Shown here in pieces: positions 8,761-17,639 of a DNA stretch of 37,570 nucleotides. Each line of letters opens with the position of its first letter. Position 1 is the first letter of the stretch. A program made the translations under genes and the position numbers. The DNA is taken from contig CAZOKH010000031.1 in assembly GCA_964580315.1 (NCBI GenBank), positions 1 to 37,570 on the forward strand. The letters run 5' to 3'. Origin of the DNA: CAZOKH01 sp964580315 (GTDB taxonomy: Bacteria > Chloroflexota > Anaerolineae > Anaerolineales > Anaerolineaceae). Below the pieces are notes generated by a model. It was not told the origin of the DNA. It did not search any database and was given only the letters and a program-made list of their open reading frames with translations.

Positions 8761-10935
8761 TTAACCCTGCATGGCGTACCAAATATCTTCCGCGCGGGCG
8801 GGCACGTGATTGACCCACGCGCCGGTGGCGTTGTGAATGGCAGCCAGGATGGCCGGGGCGGCTGCCAGCATGGGCAGTTCACCAATGCCGCGCGCGCCGT
8901 ACGGCCCGTGTTCGTCGGGCGTTTCCACCAGGAAAATGCGCATATCCTGCGGCACGTCTTGCACGGTGGGCAGCAGGTAGGTGGTGAAATCGGGGGTTTT
9001 CACCAGCCCGTCTTCCTGCACGAACTTTTCCATCAATGCCCAGCCGAATGCCTGTGCCAGGCCGCCGTGCGCCTGCCCCTCCACCTGCTGCGGGTTGACC
9101 GCTTTACCGGCATCCAGCGTGCTGGTGAAAGACAGCAGCCTGACCGCGCCGGTATCCAGGTCCACTTCCACTTCGGCGCAGCCAGCGGTGTAGCCCAGTG
9201 AATAGTGCGTCTGCGATGCAGGGGTCAGCCTGTCGGGCGGGGTGGTGAGGGGGGCGTTGTAATGACCGCGCCCGATTGCCGGGCGTTCTGGCCTGTTCCA
9301 GGCGCGCAGGGCGTCAGCCGCAGCCAGCAGGATGGCGTTACCCGCCATCATGGTCATGCGCGAGCCGGAAGCCGTGCCCGCCGATGGGCAGAAAGCCGTG
9401 TCGGTACCGATTAACTCGATCTGTTCAATGGGCAGCCCCAGCGCATCAGACGCCACCTGCAGCATGGCTGACTGGGTGCCCTGTCCCACATCGGCGCCGG
9501 CGAAATGCAGGCGGGCCTTTTCAATCTGGCGGTCACCGTGCAGTTCAATCACCGTTTCGCTCATATCGGGGGTGCCGCCGCCCAGGCCGTCATTCTTCCA
9601 ACCGGCGGCAAAACCCAGCCCGCGCGCGCGCCGCCCTGTTGCAGGGGCGGTCTGCGGCGCCTGCCAGCCTGCGGCGGTGCGCGTCCAGCCGCCTGCCTCG
9701 GCTGTTTTTTCCAGGGTTAACAGCGCGCCCTGTGCCCCGTTGGGCAGCGGCGAGCCGTTGGGCAAACGTCCATCTTGAGTGATCAGGTTGCGCGCGCGCA
9801 GTTCTACCGGGTCCATGCCCAGGGCGTCGGCCAGTTTGTTCATTTGCATTTCGGCGCACAGGTTGCCCTGCAGCGCGCCGAAACCACGCATGGCGCCGCA
9901 GGGAAGGTTGTTGGTATACACCACCCTGCCGTGCAGGGATGTGTTCGGTATTTCATAGGGGCCGCAGGCAAACAACACCGCGTTGGAAAGCACCGGCATG
10001 GAGGTGGAGATATAGGCTCCGCCGTCTGCCAGTACTTCCACGCTGGCGGCGGTCAGTTTGCCGTCGCGGGTGGCGCCCAGGCGGGCTTTGTAGCGCACCG
10101 GGTGGCGCTTGTGGTGCGCCAGCATCGATTCCGTGCGCGACCACACCATGCGCACCGGGCGGCGCAGCTTCCAGGCGGCCAACGCCAGCACAATCTGCAC
10201 CGAAATATCCTCGCGCCCGCCAAATGCCCCGCCGATGGCGCGGTAGATGACGCGCACCTGGTCGAGGGGCAGTTGCAGGGCGTCGGCAATCTGGCGCTGG
10301 TCGTCGTGCGCCCACTGCCCGGCGCTTTCCACCGTCACGCGCCCCTGTTCGTCGATGTATGCCAGCCCGGCTTCGGGCGCCAGGAAAGCGTGTTCTTGTA
10401 CGCCGGTGCTGTATTCGCTTTCCACGATCACCTCGGCGCGGGCAAAACCGGTTTCCACGTCGCCGCGTTGAATATGCAGTTCAGAGATCAAATTGCTGCC
10501 CCAGGCGGGGTTGACCAGCGGCGCATCGGCATCCAGGGCATGTTCGGAATCGGTCACTGCCGGGGTGTCTTCGTAGTCCACTTCGATCAATTCCAATGCG
10601 CGGGCGGCAATTTCGTCGCTTTCAGCCGCCACCAGCGCCACCTTGTCGCCCACGTGATGCACCAGGTTGCTGCACAGCACCGGGCAGTCGGCGATGATTT
10701 GCCCGCTCAGGTTGTGCGGCACATCGGCGGCTGTGAACACGGCTGCCACACCCGGCAGCGCCCGGGCGCGCGCCGTGTTGATGGAGCGAATAATCGCCCG
10801 CGGGCGCCCCGCCAGCAACAGGCGCGCCGTGAGCATGCCCGGCGCGGCAAGGTCTTGCGGGTAACGTGCCTCGCCGCTCACTTTGTCGTGAGCATCGAAA
10901 CGCGGGATGGATTTTCCGACCGAGGTTTCACTCAT
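8761..10935 (-). CDS. Xanthine dehydrogenase/aldehyde oxidase-family molybdenum-binding subunit
   Basis: A 724-residue molybdopterin-binding large subunit of the xanthine dehydrogenase family, which hydroxylates purines or N-heterocycles/aldehydes. Visible signatures are DKVSGEARYPQDL at the N-terminus, GGAFGGRED (235-243), PCGAMRGFGALQ (345-356) and, near the end, GARGIGELP with the family's catalytic glutamate at 686. The start at ATG 10935 is preferred over an upstream in-frame start because ACAGGAG precedes it and family N-termini begin here. It lies 28 bases after the permease gene and is thus the fifth structural gene of the operon. Oddly, no FAD-binding or 2Fe-2S subunit is encoded nearby, although both are normally needed for electron removal. 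They must lie elsewhere, or the enzyme works with another partner. Confidence 0.9.
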   Translation of the reverse strand: MSETSVGKSIPRFDAHDKVSGEARYPQDLAAPGMLTARLLLAGRPRAIIRSINTARARALPGVAAVFTAADVPHNLSGQIIADCPVLCSNLVHHVGDKVALVAAESDEIAARALELIEVDYEDTPAVTDSEHALDADAPLVNPAWGSNLISELHIQRGDVETGFARAEVIVESEYSTGVQEHAFLAPEAGLAYIDEQGRVTVESAGQWAHDDQRQIADALQLPLDQVRVIYRAIGGAFGGREDISVQIVLALAAWKLRRPVRMVWSRTESMLAHHKRHPVRYKARLGATRDGKLTAASVEVLADGGAYISTSMPVLSNAVLFACGPYEIPNTSLHGRVVYTNNLPCGAMRGFGALQGNLCAEMQMNKLADALGMDPVELRARNLITQDGRLPNGSPLPNGAQGALLTLEKTAEAGGWTRTAAGWQAPQTAPATGRRARGLGFAAGWKNDGLGGGTPDMSETVIELHGDRQIEKARLHFAGADVGQGTQSAMLQVASDALGLPIEQIELIGTDTAFCPSAGTASGSRMTMMAGNAILLAAADALRAWNRPERPAIGRGHYNAPLTTPPDRLTPASQTHYSLGYTAGCAEVEVDLDTGAVRLLSFTSTLDAGKAVNPQQVEGQAHGGLAQAFGWALMEKFVQEDGLVKTPDFTTYLLPTVQDVPQDMRIFLVETPDEHGPYGARGIGELPMLAAAPAILAAIHNATGAWVNHVPARAEDIWYAMQG

Positions 10936-10963
10936 TGCAATTGCTCCTGTTTTTTTCCGTGAA

Positions 10964-11902
10964 TCAACTTTGTTTTTCAGGATAGGGTTTGCCCAGCGCC
11001 GCCGGGGGTTTGGAGCGGTGTACAAACAGGATAAAGGCCAGCAGGGTCAGCACATAGGGGAACATGAGTAAAAATTCATACGAAATGGGCACTTTGAGCA
11101 CCTGCATGCGGTATTGCAGCGCATCGGCGGTTCCGAACAGCAGGCAAGCCCCGGCGGCGCGCAGCGGATCCCAGCGGCCAAAAATCACGGCTGCCAGGGC
11201 GATGAAACCGCGCCCGGCCACCAGGCCTTCGGTGAAGGCGGAAATTTCACCAACCGAGAGGAAAGCCCCGCCGATGCCCGCCAGCGCGCCGCTGGCAGTG
11301 ACCGCCAGCAAACGCACGCGCGCCACCGAAATGCCCGCCGTATCAGCCGCGCGCGGCAGTTCGCCCACGCTGCGTAACTTGAGGCCCCAGGTGGTGCGGT
11401 AAAGGATGAACGCCACCACGGCGATCAATAGGTAAACCAGGTACACCAGCGGGATCTGCTGGAAGAAGATGGGGCCAATGACAGGAATATCCGACAGCAG
11501 CGGCACATTCCAGACCTTGAAACCGCTGACAAACTGCGAAATGCCAGCCCTGTACATGGCGCGGTAGATGAAAGCGGTTAACCCCAGCGCCAGGATGTTG
11601 ACGCCGGTGCCCAGCACCACCTGGTCGGCGCGGAAGAAGATGGCCATCACCGCAAACAACAGGGCAGTGAGCGCCCCTGCCAGCATGCCGCCCAGGGCTC
11701 CACCCCAGGCGCTGCCGGTCAGGTAGGAGCCCACATAGGCGCCGAAAGTTCCCATGATCATCATGCCTTCCAGGCCGATGTTGGTGACACCCGAGCGCTC
11801 GCTGATGATGCCGCCCAGGGCGGAATAGAGCAGCGGGGTCGCCAGGCGCACACCTGCCGCCAGCAAAGAAATTATCATGGCAAGTTCAATGGGGCTATTC
11901 AT
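10964..11902 (-). CDS. Nucleoside-type ABC transporter permease 2 (NupQ-like)
   Basis: A 312-residue permease of the BPD_transp_2 family with about nine membrane helices. Family landmarks are LLYSALGGIISERSGVTNIG (with LEGMM following) near the N-terminus and AAVIFGRWDPLRAAGA near the C-terminus. The start at ATG 11902 overlaps the end of the preceding permease gene by eight bases (ATGAATAG), which implies translational coupling. A much longer in-frame extension upstream is rejected, as it would run antisense-like, Trp/Arg-rich residues through the neighbouring gene. Together with the other permease it forms the membrane channel of a nucleoside or purine importer. Confidence 0.93.
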   Translation of the reverse strand: MNSPIELAMIISLLAAGVRLATPLLYSALGGIISERSGVTNIGLEGMMIMGTFGAYVGSYLTGSAWGGALGGMLAGALTALLFAVMAIFFRADQVVLGTGVNILALGLTAFIYRAMYRAGISQFVSGFKVWNVPLLSDIPVIGPIFFQQIPLVYLVYLLIAVVAFILYRTTWGLKLRSVGELPRAADTAGISVARVRLLAVTASGALAGIGGAFLSVGEISAFTEGLVAGRGFIALAAVIFGRWDPLRAAGACLLFGTADALQYRMQVLKVPISYEFLLMFPYVLTLLAFILFVHRSKPPAALGKPYPEKQS

Positions 11903-13025
11903 GGGCGGCTGCCTCCTGTGCGGGGCGCAGGCGGCTTGCCAGCCAGTGGCGCAGCGAACGGTTGCGCCACACCACGCTGATGGCCACCAGGAAGATGACC
12001 ACCGCCTGGATGACTGAAACAATGGTGGAAGGCACGCCTGCCAGGGCTTCCATGTTGTTGGCGCCGGCTTCCAGCGCGCCGAACAGAATGCCCGCCAGAA
12101 TCACGCCGATGGGGTGATTGCCGCCCACCAGGGCAATGGCAATGGCGGTGTAGCCGGTGCCGGGGCTAAACAGGTCGCGAAGGCGGCGCTGCACCCCCAA
12201 AATTTCGGCTGTGCCGGCAATGCCCGCCAGCCCTCCGCTGATGAACATGGCCAGCACCACCACCCACACCACACGCATACCGGCATAGCGCGCCGCCGGG
12301 GCGCTGAAGCCCACCGCGCGCGCCTTATAACCAAACGAAGTATGAAAGATAATGAAATAGATTACTGCGGCGGCAAGCAGCGCCACGAAAATTCCGGCAT
12401 GCAGGCGCGTGCCTTCCCACACCAACGGCAAACGGCTGGAGAGCGCCACCTCGGGGGTGTGCGGCAGTGATGCGGCGGCTTCGGGGTTGTCGCGCATGGG
12501 GCCGTGGGTGAAGTAGCTCACCAGATAGATGGCAATGTAATTGAGCAAGATGGTGGTGATGATTTCGTTGATTTGAAAACGGGCGCGCAGGTAACCGGCA
12601 AACGCCGCCCACAACCCGCCGGCCAGGAAACCTGCCAGCAGCGTTAACCCGATATGTACAATTGAGGGTAATCCCCACTCTTGAATGCCCACCCAGGTGC
12701 CTGCCAGCGCGCCGATGTAAATTTGTCCTTCACCGCCGATGTTGAACACACCGCAGCGAAACGCCAGGCTGAGCCCCAGGCCGGTTAAAATGAGCGGAAT
12801 GGCTTTGACCAGCACAATGCCCATCTGGTATTTGCCGCCAGCCACACCCAACCACAACGCCTCATAGGCTTTCAACGGGTTCACGCCGATCAACTGCATC
12901 AGCACCGCTCCAATGCCCAGTCCCACCAGGATGGCTGCCAGCGGAGCCAGCAGTGCATCCACGCCGCCGGCCAGTGATTGCAAAAAATTCACCTGCCAGG
13001 ATTTCTTCCTGTTTTCTTGCGTCAT
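11895..13025 (-). CDS. Nucleoside-type ABC transporter permease 1 (NupP-like)
   Basis: A 376-residue membrane protein of the BPD_transp_2 family, with an N-terminal helix and a core containing VFNIGGEGQIYIGALAG and YTAIAIALVGGNHPIG, both typical of NupP/YufP-like permeases. ATG 13025 overlaps the ATPase stop codon by four bases (ATGA). It pairs with the next permease to form the heterodimeric transmembrane part of a BMP-dependent importer. Its conserved glycine-rich loop GGNHPIGVILAGILFGALEAG lies toward the C-terminus. Confidence 0.93.
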   Translation of the reverse strand: MTQENRKKSWQVNFLQSLAGGVDALLAPLAAILVGLGIGAVLMQLIGVNPLKAYEALWLGVAGGKYQMGIVLVKAIPLILTGLGLSLAFRCGVFNIGGEGQIYIGALAGTWVGIQEWGLPSIVHIGLTLLAGFLAGGLWAAFAGYLRARFQINEIITTILLNYIAIYLVSYFTHGPMRDNPEAAASLPHTPEVALSSRLPLVWEGTRLHAGIFVALLAAAVIYFIIFHTSFGYKARAVGFSAPAARYAGMRVVWVVVLAMFISGGLAGIAGTAEILGVQRRLRDLFSPGTGYTAIAIALVGGNHPIGVILAGILFGALEAGANNMEALAGVPSTIVSVIQAVVIFLVAISVVWRNRSLRHWLASRLRPAQEAAAHE

Positions 13026-14587
13026 TGATTGATTCCTGTCATGGTTTCAAGGCGCTCACCCAGCATCATGTGGCTGATGCGCTCCAGTTGATCAGTTTCT
13101 CCCGATACAATGCCCATAATCTCGCCGCGGAACATGACTGCCACCCGGTCAGACAGCGCCAGTATCTCGTCCAATTCGGTGGAAACCAGCACCACCGCCA
13201 CGCCCCTGGCGCGTTGTTCCAGCACGCGCTGGCGCACATATTCGGTGGCGCCGATGTCCAATCCGCGGGTGGGGTGCATCAAGATCAACAACCTGGGGCC
13301 GTCTTCAATTTCGCGCGCCAAAATCACCTTTTGTTGGTTGCCGCCCGATAGCTGGCGCACCGGGGTGCGGCCGTCTTCCACGCGGATGTCGTACTCGCGG
13401 ATCACTTTTTGTCCGTAGTTGCGGATGCCGCCCAGGTTGAGCACCCCGCGGCGGGAAAACGGCTGGCGGTCGCAACGTTTGAGGATCAGGTTTTCGTCCA
13501 CGTTGAAATCAAGCACCAGGCCGGTGGTCTGACGGTCGGCTGGCACATAGCAAACACCCTGGAGGATGAAATCTTCGGGAGGACGGTTGGTCAGGTCAAC
13601 GCCCTGCACACGGATGGCGCCGCTGGCAGTGTGGCGCAGACCGGCCAGCGCCTCGGCCAGTTGCTGCTGCCCGTTTCCATCTACGCCGGCAATACCCAGC
13701 ACTTCTCCGGCATGCACCGTGAACTGGATATCTTTCAAGGATTGGATGCCGTTCTCGCTCTTGCTGTTGAGCTGCTGCACGTCCAACATGTCTTCTCCAG
13801 CTTGCATGGGCGGGCGCTGCAGGTCTAAAAACACCTCGCGTCCCACCATCATTTCAGCCAGTTTGCGGGTGGTGGCTTCAGACCTGGGCAGGGTGCCCAC
13901 TTTTTTGCCGCGGCGCAGCACGGTGATGCGGTCGCTGATATGCAGCACTTCGTCCAGCTTGTGCGAGATGAAGATGATGGAAAGCCCCTGCTGCACCAGT
14001 TGGCGCAGCACCTGGAAGAATGATTCCACTTCCAGCGGCGAAAGCACCGCGGTGGGTTCGTCCAGCACCAGCAGGTCGGCGCCGCGATACAGCGCCTTGA
14101 GAATCTCGACGCGCTGCTGCACGCCCACCGGCAGGCTGCCCACCAGGGCATTGGGGTCAATCTGCAAACCGTATTGTTTGGAAAGCTGGCTGAGACGGCG
14201 GGTGGCTGAACGCAAATCGAGCAGCGGCTCGCGTTCCACCGGCAGCCCGAGAACGACATTCTCGACCACACTGAAGGTGGGCACCAGCATAAAATGCTGA
14301 TGAATCATGCCAATGTGCTGATGGATGGCATCGCGCGGGGAATGGATTTTGGTCAATTCTCCGCGCAGGTAAATTTCGCCCCCGTCAGGGTGGTAGAGAC
14401 CGTAGAGGATATTCATCAAGGTGGTTTTGCCGGCGCCGTTTTCGCCCAGCAGGGCGTGAATCTCGCCGCGCTGCACGTCCAGGTCGATCTGGTCGTTGGC
14501 CGTAAGCTCGCCAAACACCTTGGTAATGCGTTTGAGTTCCAGGAGGGGAACAGAACGTTCCCCTCCCATGTTGTTGTTGGTGGTCAA
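13022..14587 (-). CDS. Double-NBD ABC ATPase of nucleoside/sugar type (NupO-like)
   Basis: A 521-residue ATPase with two fused ABC domains. The first has an intact Walker A (GENGAGKTT) and the Walker B segment DLLVLDEPTAVL. The second has the degenerate P-loop GVDGNGQQQ without the lysine, but a full signature LSGGNQQKV. This asymmetry is normal for the sugar/nucleoside import family. The start is uncertain: TTG 14587 or ATG 14569 (503 aa). Neither has a good ribosome site, and a perfect 10-bp inverted repeat (14542-14566) covers codons right after the ATG. The gene follows the binding-protein gene by 15 bases and overlaps the first permease by four. Confidence 0.92.
   Translation of the reverse strand: MTTNNNMGGERSVPLLELKRITKVFGELTANDQIDLDVQRGEIHALLGENGAGKTTLMNILYGLYHPDGGEIYLRGELTKIHSPRDAIHQHIGMIHQHFMLVPTFSVVENVVLGLPVEREPLLDLRSATRRLSQLSKQYGLQIDPNALVGSLPVGVQQRVEILKALYRGADLLVLDEPTAVLSPLEVESFFQVLRQLVQQGLSIIFISHKLDEVLHISDRITVLRRGKKVGTLPRSEATTRKLAEMMVGREVFLDLQRPPMQAGEDMLDVQQLNSKSENGIQSLKDIQFTVHAGEVLGIAGVDGNGQQQLAEALAGLRHTASGAIRVQGVDLTNRPPEDFILQGVCYVPADRQTTGLVLDFNVDENLILKRCDRQPFSRRGVLNLGGIRNYGQKVIREYDIRVEDGRTPVRQLSGGNQQKVILAREIEDGPRLLILMHPTRGLDIGATEYVRQRVLEQRARGVAVVLVSTELDEILALSDRVAVMFRGEIMGIVSGETDQLERISHMMLGERLETMTGINQ
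14542..14566 (-). promoter_or_regulatory. Hairpin at the translation start of the transporter ATPase
   Basis: GGAGGGGAAC (14542-14551), a 5-base loop and GTTCCCCTCC (14557-14566) form a perfect stem in the operon mRNA. It lies just inside the ATPase gene and 60 bases or less from the binding-protein stop codon. Such hairpins often protect the abundant binding-protein message or reduce downstream translation; that role here is inference. Confidence 0.5.
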
Positions 14588-14602
14588 ATTGAACTGATCC
14601 GT

Positions 14603-15664
14603 TTAGCTTTCTGTGCGCGGAACTTCGATGCTGCCGTCCATGATGCCTTTCTTGGCATCTTCCACAGCCTGCTGCACCTCGGCGGGCACCAGGTCATAAT
14701 AGGGCGCCAGGATGAGCGCGCCGGAATCGAGGCCGTACAGGTATTGCTTGCCTTCCAGAGCGCCTTCTTTGGCAGATTTGCCAGCCAGCATGATGGCGGT
14801 GGGGGTGTCTTGAATGGCGCTGGTGAGGATTAATTCGGGGGCCATTTCGTGCTGATCAAAAATGCAGCCGATCATCTTGACATCTTTGGCTTTGGCGGCT
14901 TCCTGAATGCCCAGCATGGCCTGGTCCACATAGTAGTAGATCACATCCACGCCCTGCTCGATCATGGCTTCAGCGGCGGCTTTGCCTTTGGCGGCGTCGT
15001 TGAAGTCGCCCAGGTAGGTGGTGATTAGTTCGACATCCGGATCGGTGGCTTTTACACCCATTTCCATGCCGTTGCCGTTGCGCACCACAGGCGGAATTTC
15101 GAGACCGCCAATGAAGCCCACCTTCTTGGAGGTGGTCATTTTGGCCGCAATCACGCCCACCAGGTAGGTGAGTTGCTCGTCGAACATGGAGATGGAAGCC
15201 AGGTTGGCGTCAGTGTAGGCGCCGTTGACCACGGCGAACTGCACGTCGGGGAATTCGGGCGCCACCACTTTGCCGGCTTCGGAGAACTCGTCACCGTGGC
15301 CGATCACCAGATCATAACCCTGGCTGGCGAAGGTGCGCATCGATTCTTCGGCATCGGTCAGCGGAATGCGTTCTTGATAAGCGATTTCAGCGCCGGTTTC
15401 TTTTTCAATCAACAATAGACCATTGTAGCCAGATTCATTCCAGCTTTTGTCATTGACCGCGCCGTGCAGCACCATGGCCACGCGGAACGGCTTTTCTTCG
15501 GCCGGGGCGGCTTCTTCAGCAGGCGCTGCTTCTTCGGCCGGTGCAGCTTCTTGGGCAGCTGGGGCTTCTTCCTGGGGCGCTTCGGCCGGGGCGGCCGGGG
15601 CAGCGCAGCCTGCCAGAGCCAGCAGCAGGCTCAACACAATCAAACCATACAATAATCGTTTCAT
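14603..15664 (-). CDS. BMP-family nucleoside-binding lipoprotein
   Basis: A 353-residue substrate-binding lipoprotein of the BMP/PnrA family, captor for ribonucleosides or purines. The signal peptide ends in the lipobox LALAGC (Cys20). An Ala/Pro/Glu-rich linker follows to about residue 57. The mature domain begins FRVAMVLHGAVNDKSWNESG, which matches the family's ligand-pocket start, followed by GYDLVIGHGDEF. GTAGGAGGAG lies upstream of ATG 15664. It is the first structural gene after the GntR regulator (71-base gap). The protein would sit outside the membrane and deliver its ligand to the two permeases. Confidence 0.93.
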   Translation of the reverse strand: MKRLLYGLIVLSLLLALAGCAAPAAPAEAPQEEAPAAQEAAPAEEAAPAEEAAPAEEKPFRVAMVLHGAVNDKSWNESGYNGLLLIEKETGAEIAYQERIPLTDAEESMRTFASQGYDLVIGHGDEFSEAGKVVAPEFPDVQFAVVNGAYTDANLASISMFDEQLTYLVGVIAAKMTTSKKVGFIGGLEIPPVVRNGNGMEMGVKATDPDVELITTYLGDFNDAAKGKAAAEAMIEQGVDVIYYYVDQAMLGIQEAAKAKDVKMIGCIFDQHEMAPELILTSAIQDTPTAIMLAGKSAKEGALEGKQYLYGLDSGALILAPYYDLVPAEVQQAVEDAKKGIMDGSIEVPRTES

Positions 15665-15735
15665 GCGGGACTCCTCCTACGAAACTAATAGTGAATCTGT
15701 GCCGGTCAGGGACTGGCGCAGGGACGACCGGTTGA

Positions 15736-16464
15736 TTAGCCGCGCAGCACGCGCAGGCGCAGCATTTTATCGTCGTAATGATTGACGGCGCACACCAGTG
15801 GTGTGCCTTCATAGTTGTAGAAGACTTCGTCAAAACGCAGCAACGGTTTGCCGACACCTACCAGTAAAATTTGGTTGAGTATATCGTCGGCAATGGAGGC
15901 GCTGATATCTGCCACGGCATAAGCATATTGCTGACCACAGTACAGGTCCAGAAAACGCAAGATGGGCAGGTTGAGCGCCTCCGGCGCATAAGGTTTTTGA
16001 ATGATGGCCTGCGGCAGCACATTGATGGAATAGATCACCGGCGTGCTGTCTGCCAGGAACAGGCGCTCCAACGCCAGCACTGAGGCGCCGTGCGCCAACC
16101 CCAGCGCATCGGCTTCATGCGGATGCGCCGGGCGCAATTGGTCACTCAACACTCGAATCACAGGTTTGCGCCCGCTGTTGGCGATCAACTGGGTAAATTC
16201 CCAGATGCCCTCAAAGCGGGTGTCAATTTCGATGACATGCTTGTTGATGTAGGTGCCATCGCCCTGGCGGCGGGTCACCAATCCTTCAGCAGCCAGGGCT
16301 GCCAGCGCGGTGCGGATGGTGGCGCGGCTGACGTTCAGTTCGGCAGACAGCGATTCTTCCGAAGGCAGGCGCTGATCAACGTCATATTCACGCTGCACAA
16401 TGCGCTCGCGCAGAATTTCGCGTACCTGTTCAGCTATGGGTTTTTGCCGCTCGATTAGAGACAT
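15736..16464 (-). CDS. GntR/HutC-family transcriptional regulator
   Basis: A 242-residue regulator. An N-terminal winged helix covers about residues 10-75 (LPSEESLSAELNVSRATIRT, then GLVTRRQGDGTYI). A UTRA-type ligand-binding domain follows from about 90 to the end. It is the first gene of the minus-strand nucleoside/purine operon and is preceded by a clear promoter with a small dyad in the leader, so autoregulation is likely. Its effector is probably a purine, a nucleoside or a breakdown product; this is inferred only from the operon. Confidence 0.92.
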   Translation of the reverse strand: MSLIERQKPIAEQVREILRERIVQREYDVDQRLPSEESLSAELNVSRATIRTALAALAAEGLVTRRQGDGTYINKHVIEIDTRFEGIWEFTQLIANSGRKPVIRVLSDQLRPAHPHEADALGLAHGASVLALERLFLADSTPVIYSINVLPQAIIQKPYAPEALNLPILRFLDLYCGQQYAYAVADISASIADDILNQILLVGVGKPLLRFDEVFYNYEGTPLVCAVNHYDDKMLRLRVLRG

Positions 16465-16489
16465 TGGATTTTGGCTTGAAAGTCGATAG

Positions 16490-16500
16490 TCGTCTGACGA
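16490..16500. promoter_or_regulatory. Candidate GntR operator
   Basis: TCGTC-T-GACGA is an 11-base dyad, perfect around its central base. It lies between the -10 box (16516-16521) and the start codon of the regulator (16464), just downstream of the expected transcription start. Its position suits a repressor site. Confidence 0.4.
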
Positions 16501-16515
16501 ATTTCAGATAAAAAC

Positions 16516-16544
16516 ATTATACGGATTTGTTCCAGCAGATTCAA
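16516..16544 (-). promoter_or_regulatory. Promoter of the purine/nucleoside operon
   Basis: On the minus strand: TTGAAT (16544-16539), a 17-base spacer and a consensus TATAAT (16521-16516). It lies about 50 bases before the GntR gene and is the only strong promoter seen upstream of the operon. Confidence 0.7.
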
Positions 16545-16682
16545 GCGGCAAACTGACTTTTTGGACAGCCAGCCTCTTTAAGGAATGTGATCGGAGTAAT
16601 TTAATTGACCGGATTTCTTAACAAGAGTATGATTGGTATTGAATTTGGGGTACAACTGCATACCACTTTTGGGAGTATTAAA

Positions 16683-17531
16683 TTGATCGGCATCGTTACA
16701 GACAGCACCTGCGATATACCTGAAGAGCTTGTTCAACAATACGGCATCATCATCGTGCCGCAATACATCATCTGGGGTAACCAGCAGTACCGCGACCGGG
16801 TGGATATGACGCCGACCGAGTTTTACCAGCGCCTGGAAAGCGACCCGCAGCATCCCACATCCTCCCAGGCGGGCGTCTCTGATTTTGTGCAGGCCTATGA
16901 ACAGGCTGCCAGCCGCGGCGCCACCGAGATCATTGCCCTCACCGTCAGCAGCGCCATGAGCGGCGCCTATCAAACCGCGCTCAATGCAGCCAAATTAATC
17001 AAGATGCCCGTTTCCGTGGTCGACTCGAAGGGTCCCACCATGACGCTGGGCTGGCAGGTGCTGGCAGCCGCCCGCGCCGCAGCCGCCGGCGCCGACCTGC
17101 AAAGCATTTTGACCTCGCTGGATGAGCTGCGTAAGAGGCTGGTGCAGTTTGTGTGCATGGACACGCTTAAATATCTGCAAAAAGGCGGACGTATCGGCAA
17201 CGCCATCAAATGGGTGGGCGGCATGCTGCAAGTGAAGCCGCTGGTTTACATCAATCATCTGACCGGGCTGGTGGAACCCGCCAGCCTGGCGCGCACTCAC
17301 AAAGCTGTGGTCGAGATGATGTATGACAAGTTCTTTGAGCGTCTGCAGGGCGGCAAGAAACTGCACATCGCCGTGCTGCACGGCAACTGCCTGGCAGAAG
17401 CTGAACAGCTCGCGCAGCGCATCATGGATGAATTTAACCCGGTGGAACTGCTGATCAACATGACCGGGCCCGTGCTGGGCATCAACACCGGCCCACACGC
17501 CCTGGCATTAAGCGGTTACGCCGAAGAATAG
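16683..17531 (+). CDS. DegV-family fatty-acid-binding protein
   Basis: A 282-residue DegV/FakB-type protein. Family members bind a fatty acid in a cleft, and FakB presents it to a fatty-acid kinase. Visible landmarks are IGIVTDSTCDIPEEL at the N-terminus, the segment HPTSSQAGVSDF, LTVSSAMSGAYQ, VVDSKG and TLKYLQKGGRIG. The start at TTG 16683 is preferred because GGGAG lies seven bases upstream and the protein then begins exactly where the family does. An in-frame TTG at 16605 would add 26 unrelated residues. It is a single gene, divergent from the GntR operon. Lipid specificity is not visible. Confidence 0.92.
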   Translation: MIGIVTDSTCDIPEELVQQYGIIIVPQYIIWGNQQYRDRVDMTPTEFYQRLESDPQHPTSSQAGVSDFVQAYEQAASRGATEIIALTVSSAMSGAYQTALNAAKLIKMPVSVVDSKGPTMTLGWQVLAAARAAAAGADLQSILTSLDELRKRLVQFVCMDTLKYLQKGGRIGNAIKWVGGMLQVKPLVYINHLTGLVEPASLARTHKAVVEMMYDKFFERLQGGKKLHIAVLHGNCLAEAEQLAQRIMDEFNPVELLINMTGPVLGINTGPHALALSGYAEE

Positions 17532-17639
17532 CCACAGGTTTTCTGTCGAACACGCCCGCAAAATGGGCAAAGTTGATTCTGAATGAGAGGTGTGCCTTTT
17601 TATCAACAAGGACACAACGCTAATAAAAAATCAAAGTTA

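Noticed and set aside
9775..10962. A 395-codon open frame on the plus strand
   Set aside because: It is antisense to the molybdenum hydroxylase gene. Its product is His/Gln/Ala-rich without any family motif. Long antisense frames are expected opposite GC-rich genes, and the minus-strand product is clearly real.
15480..15610. Short tandem repeats of the GCTTCTTC(A/G)GC type
   Set aside because: They encode the Ala/Pro/Glu linker after the lipobox of the BMP lipoprotein. This is common for such linkers.
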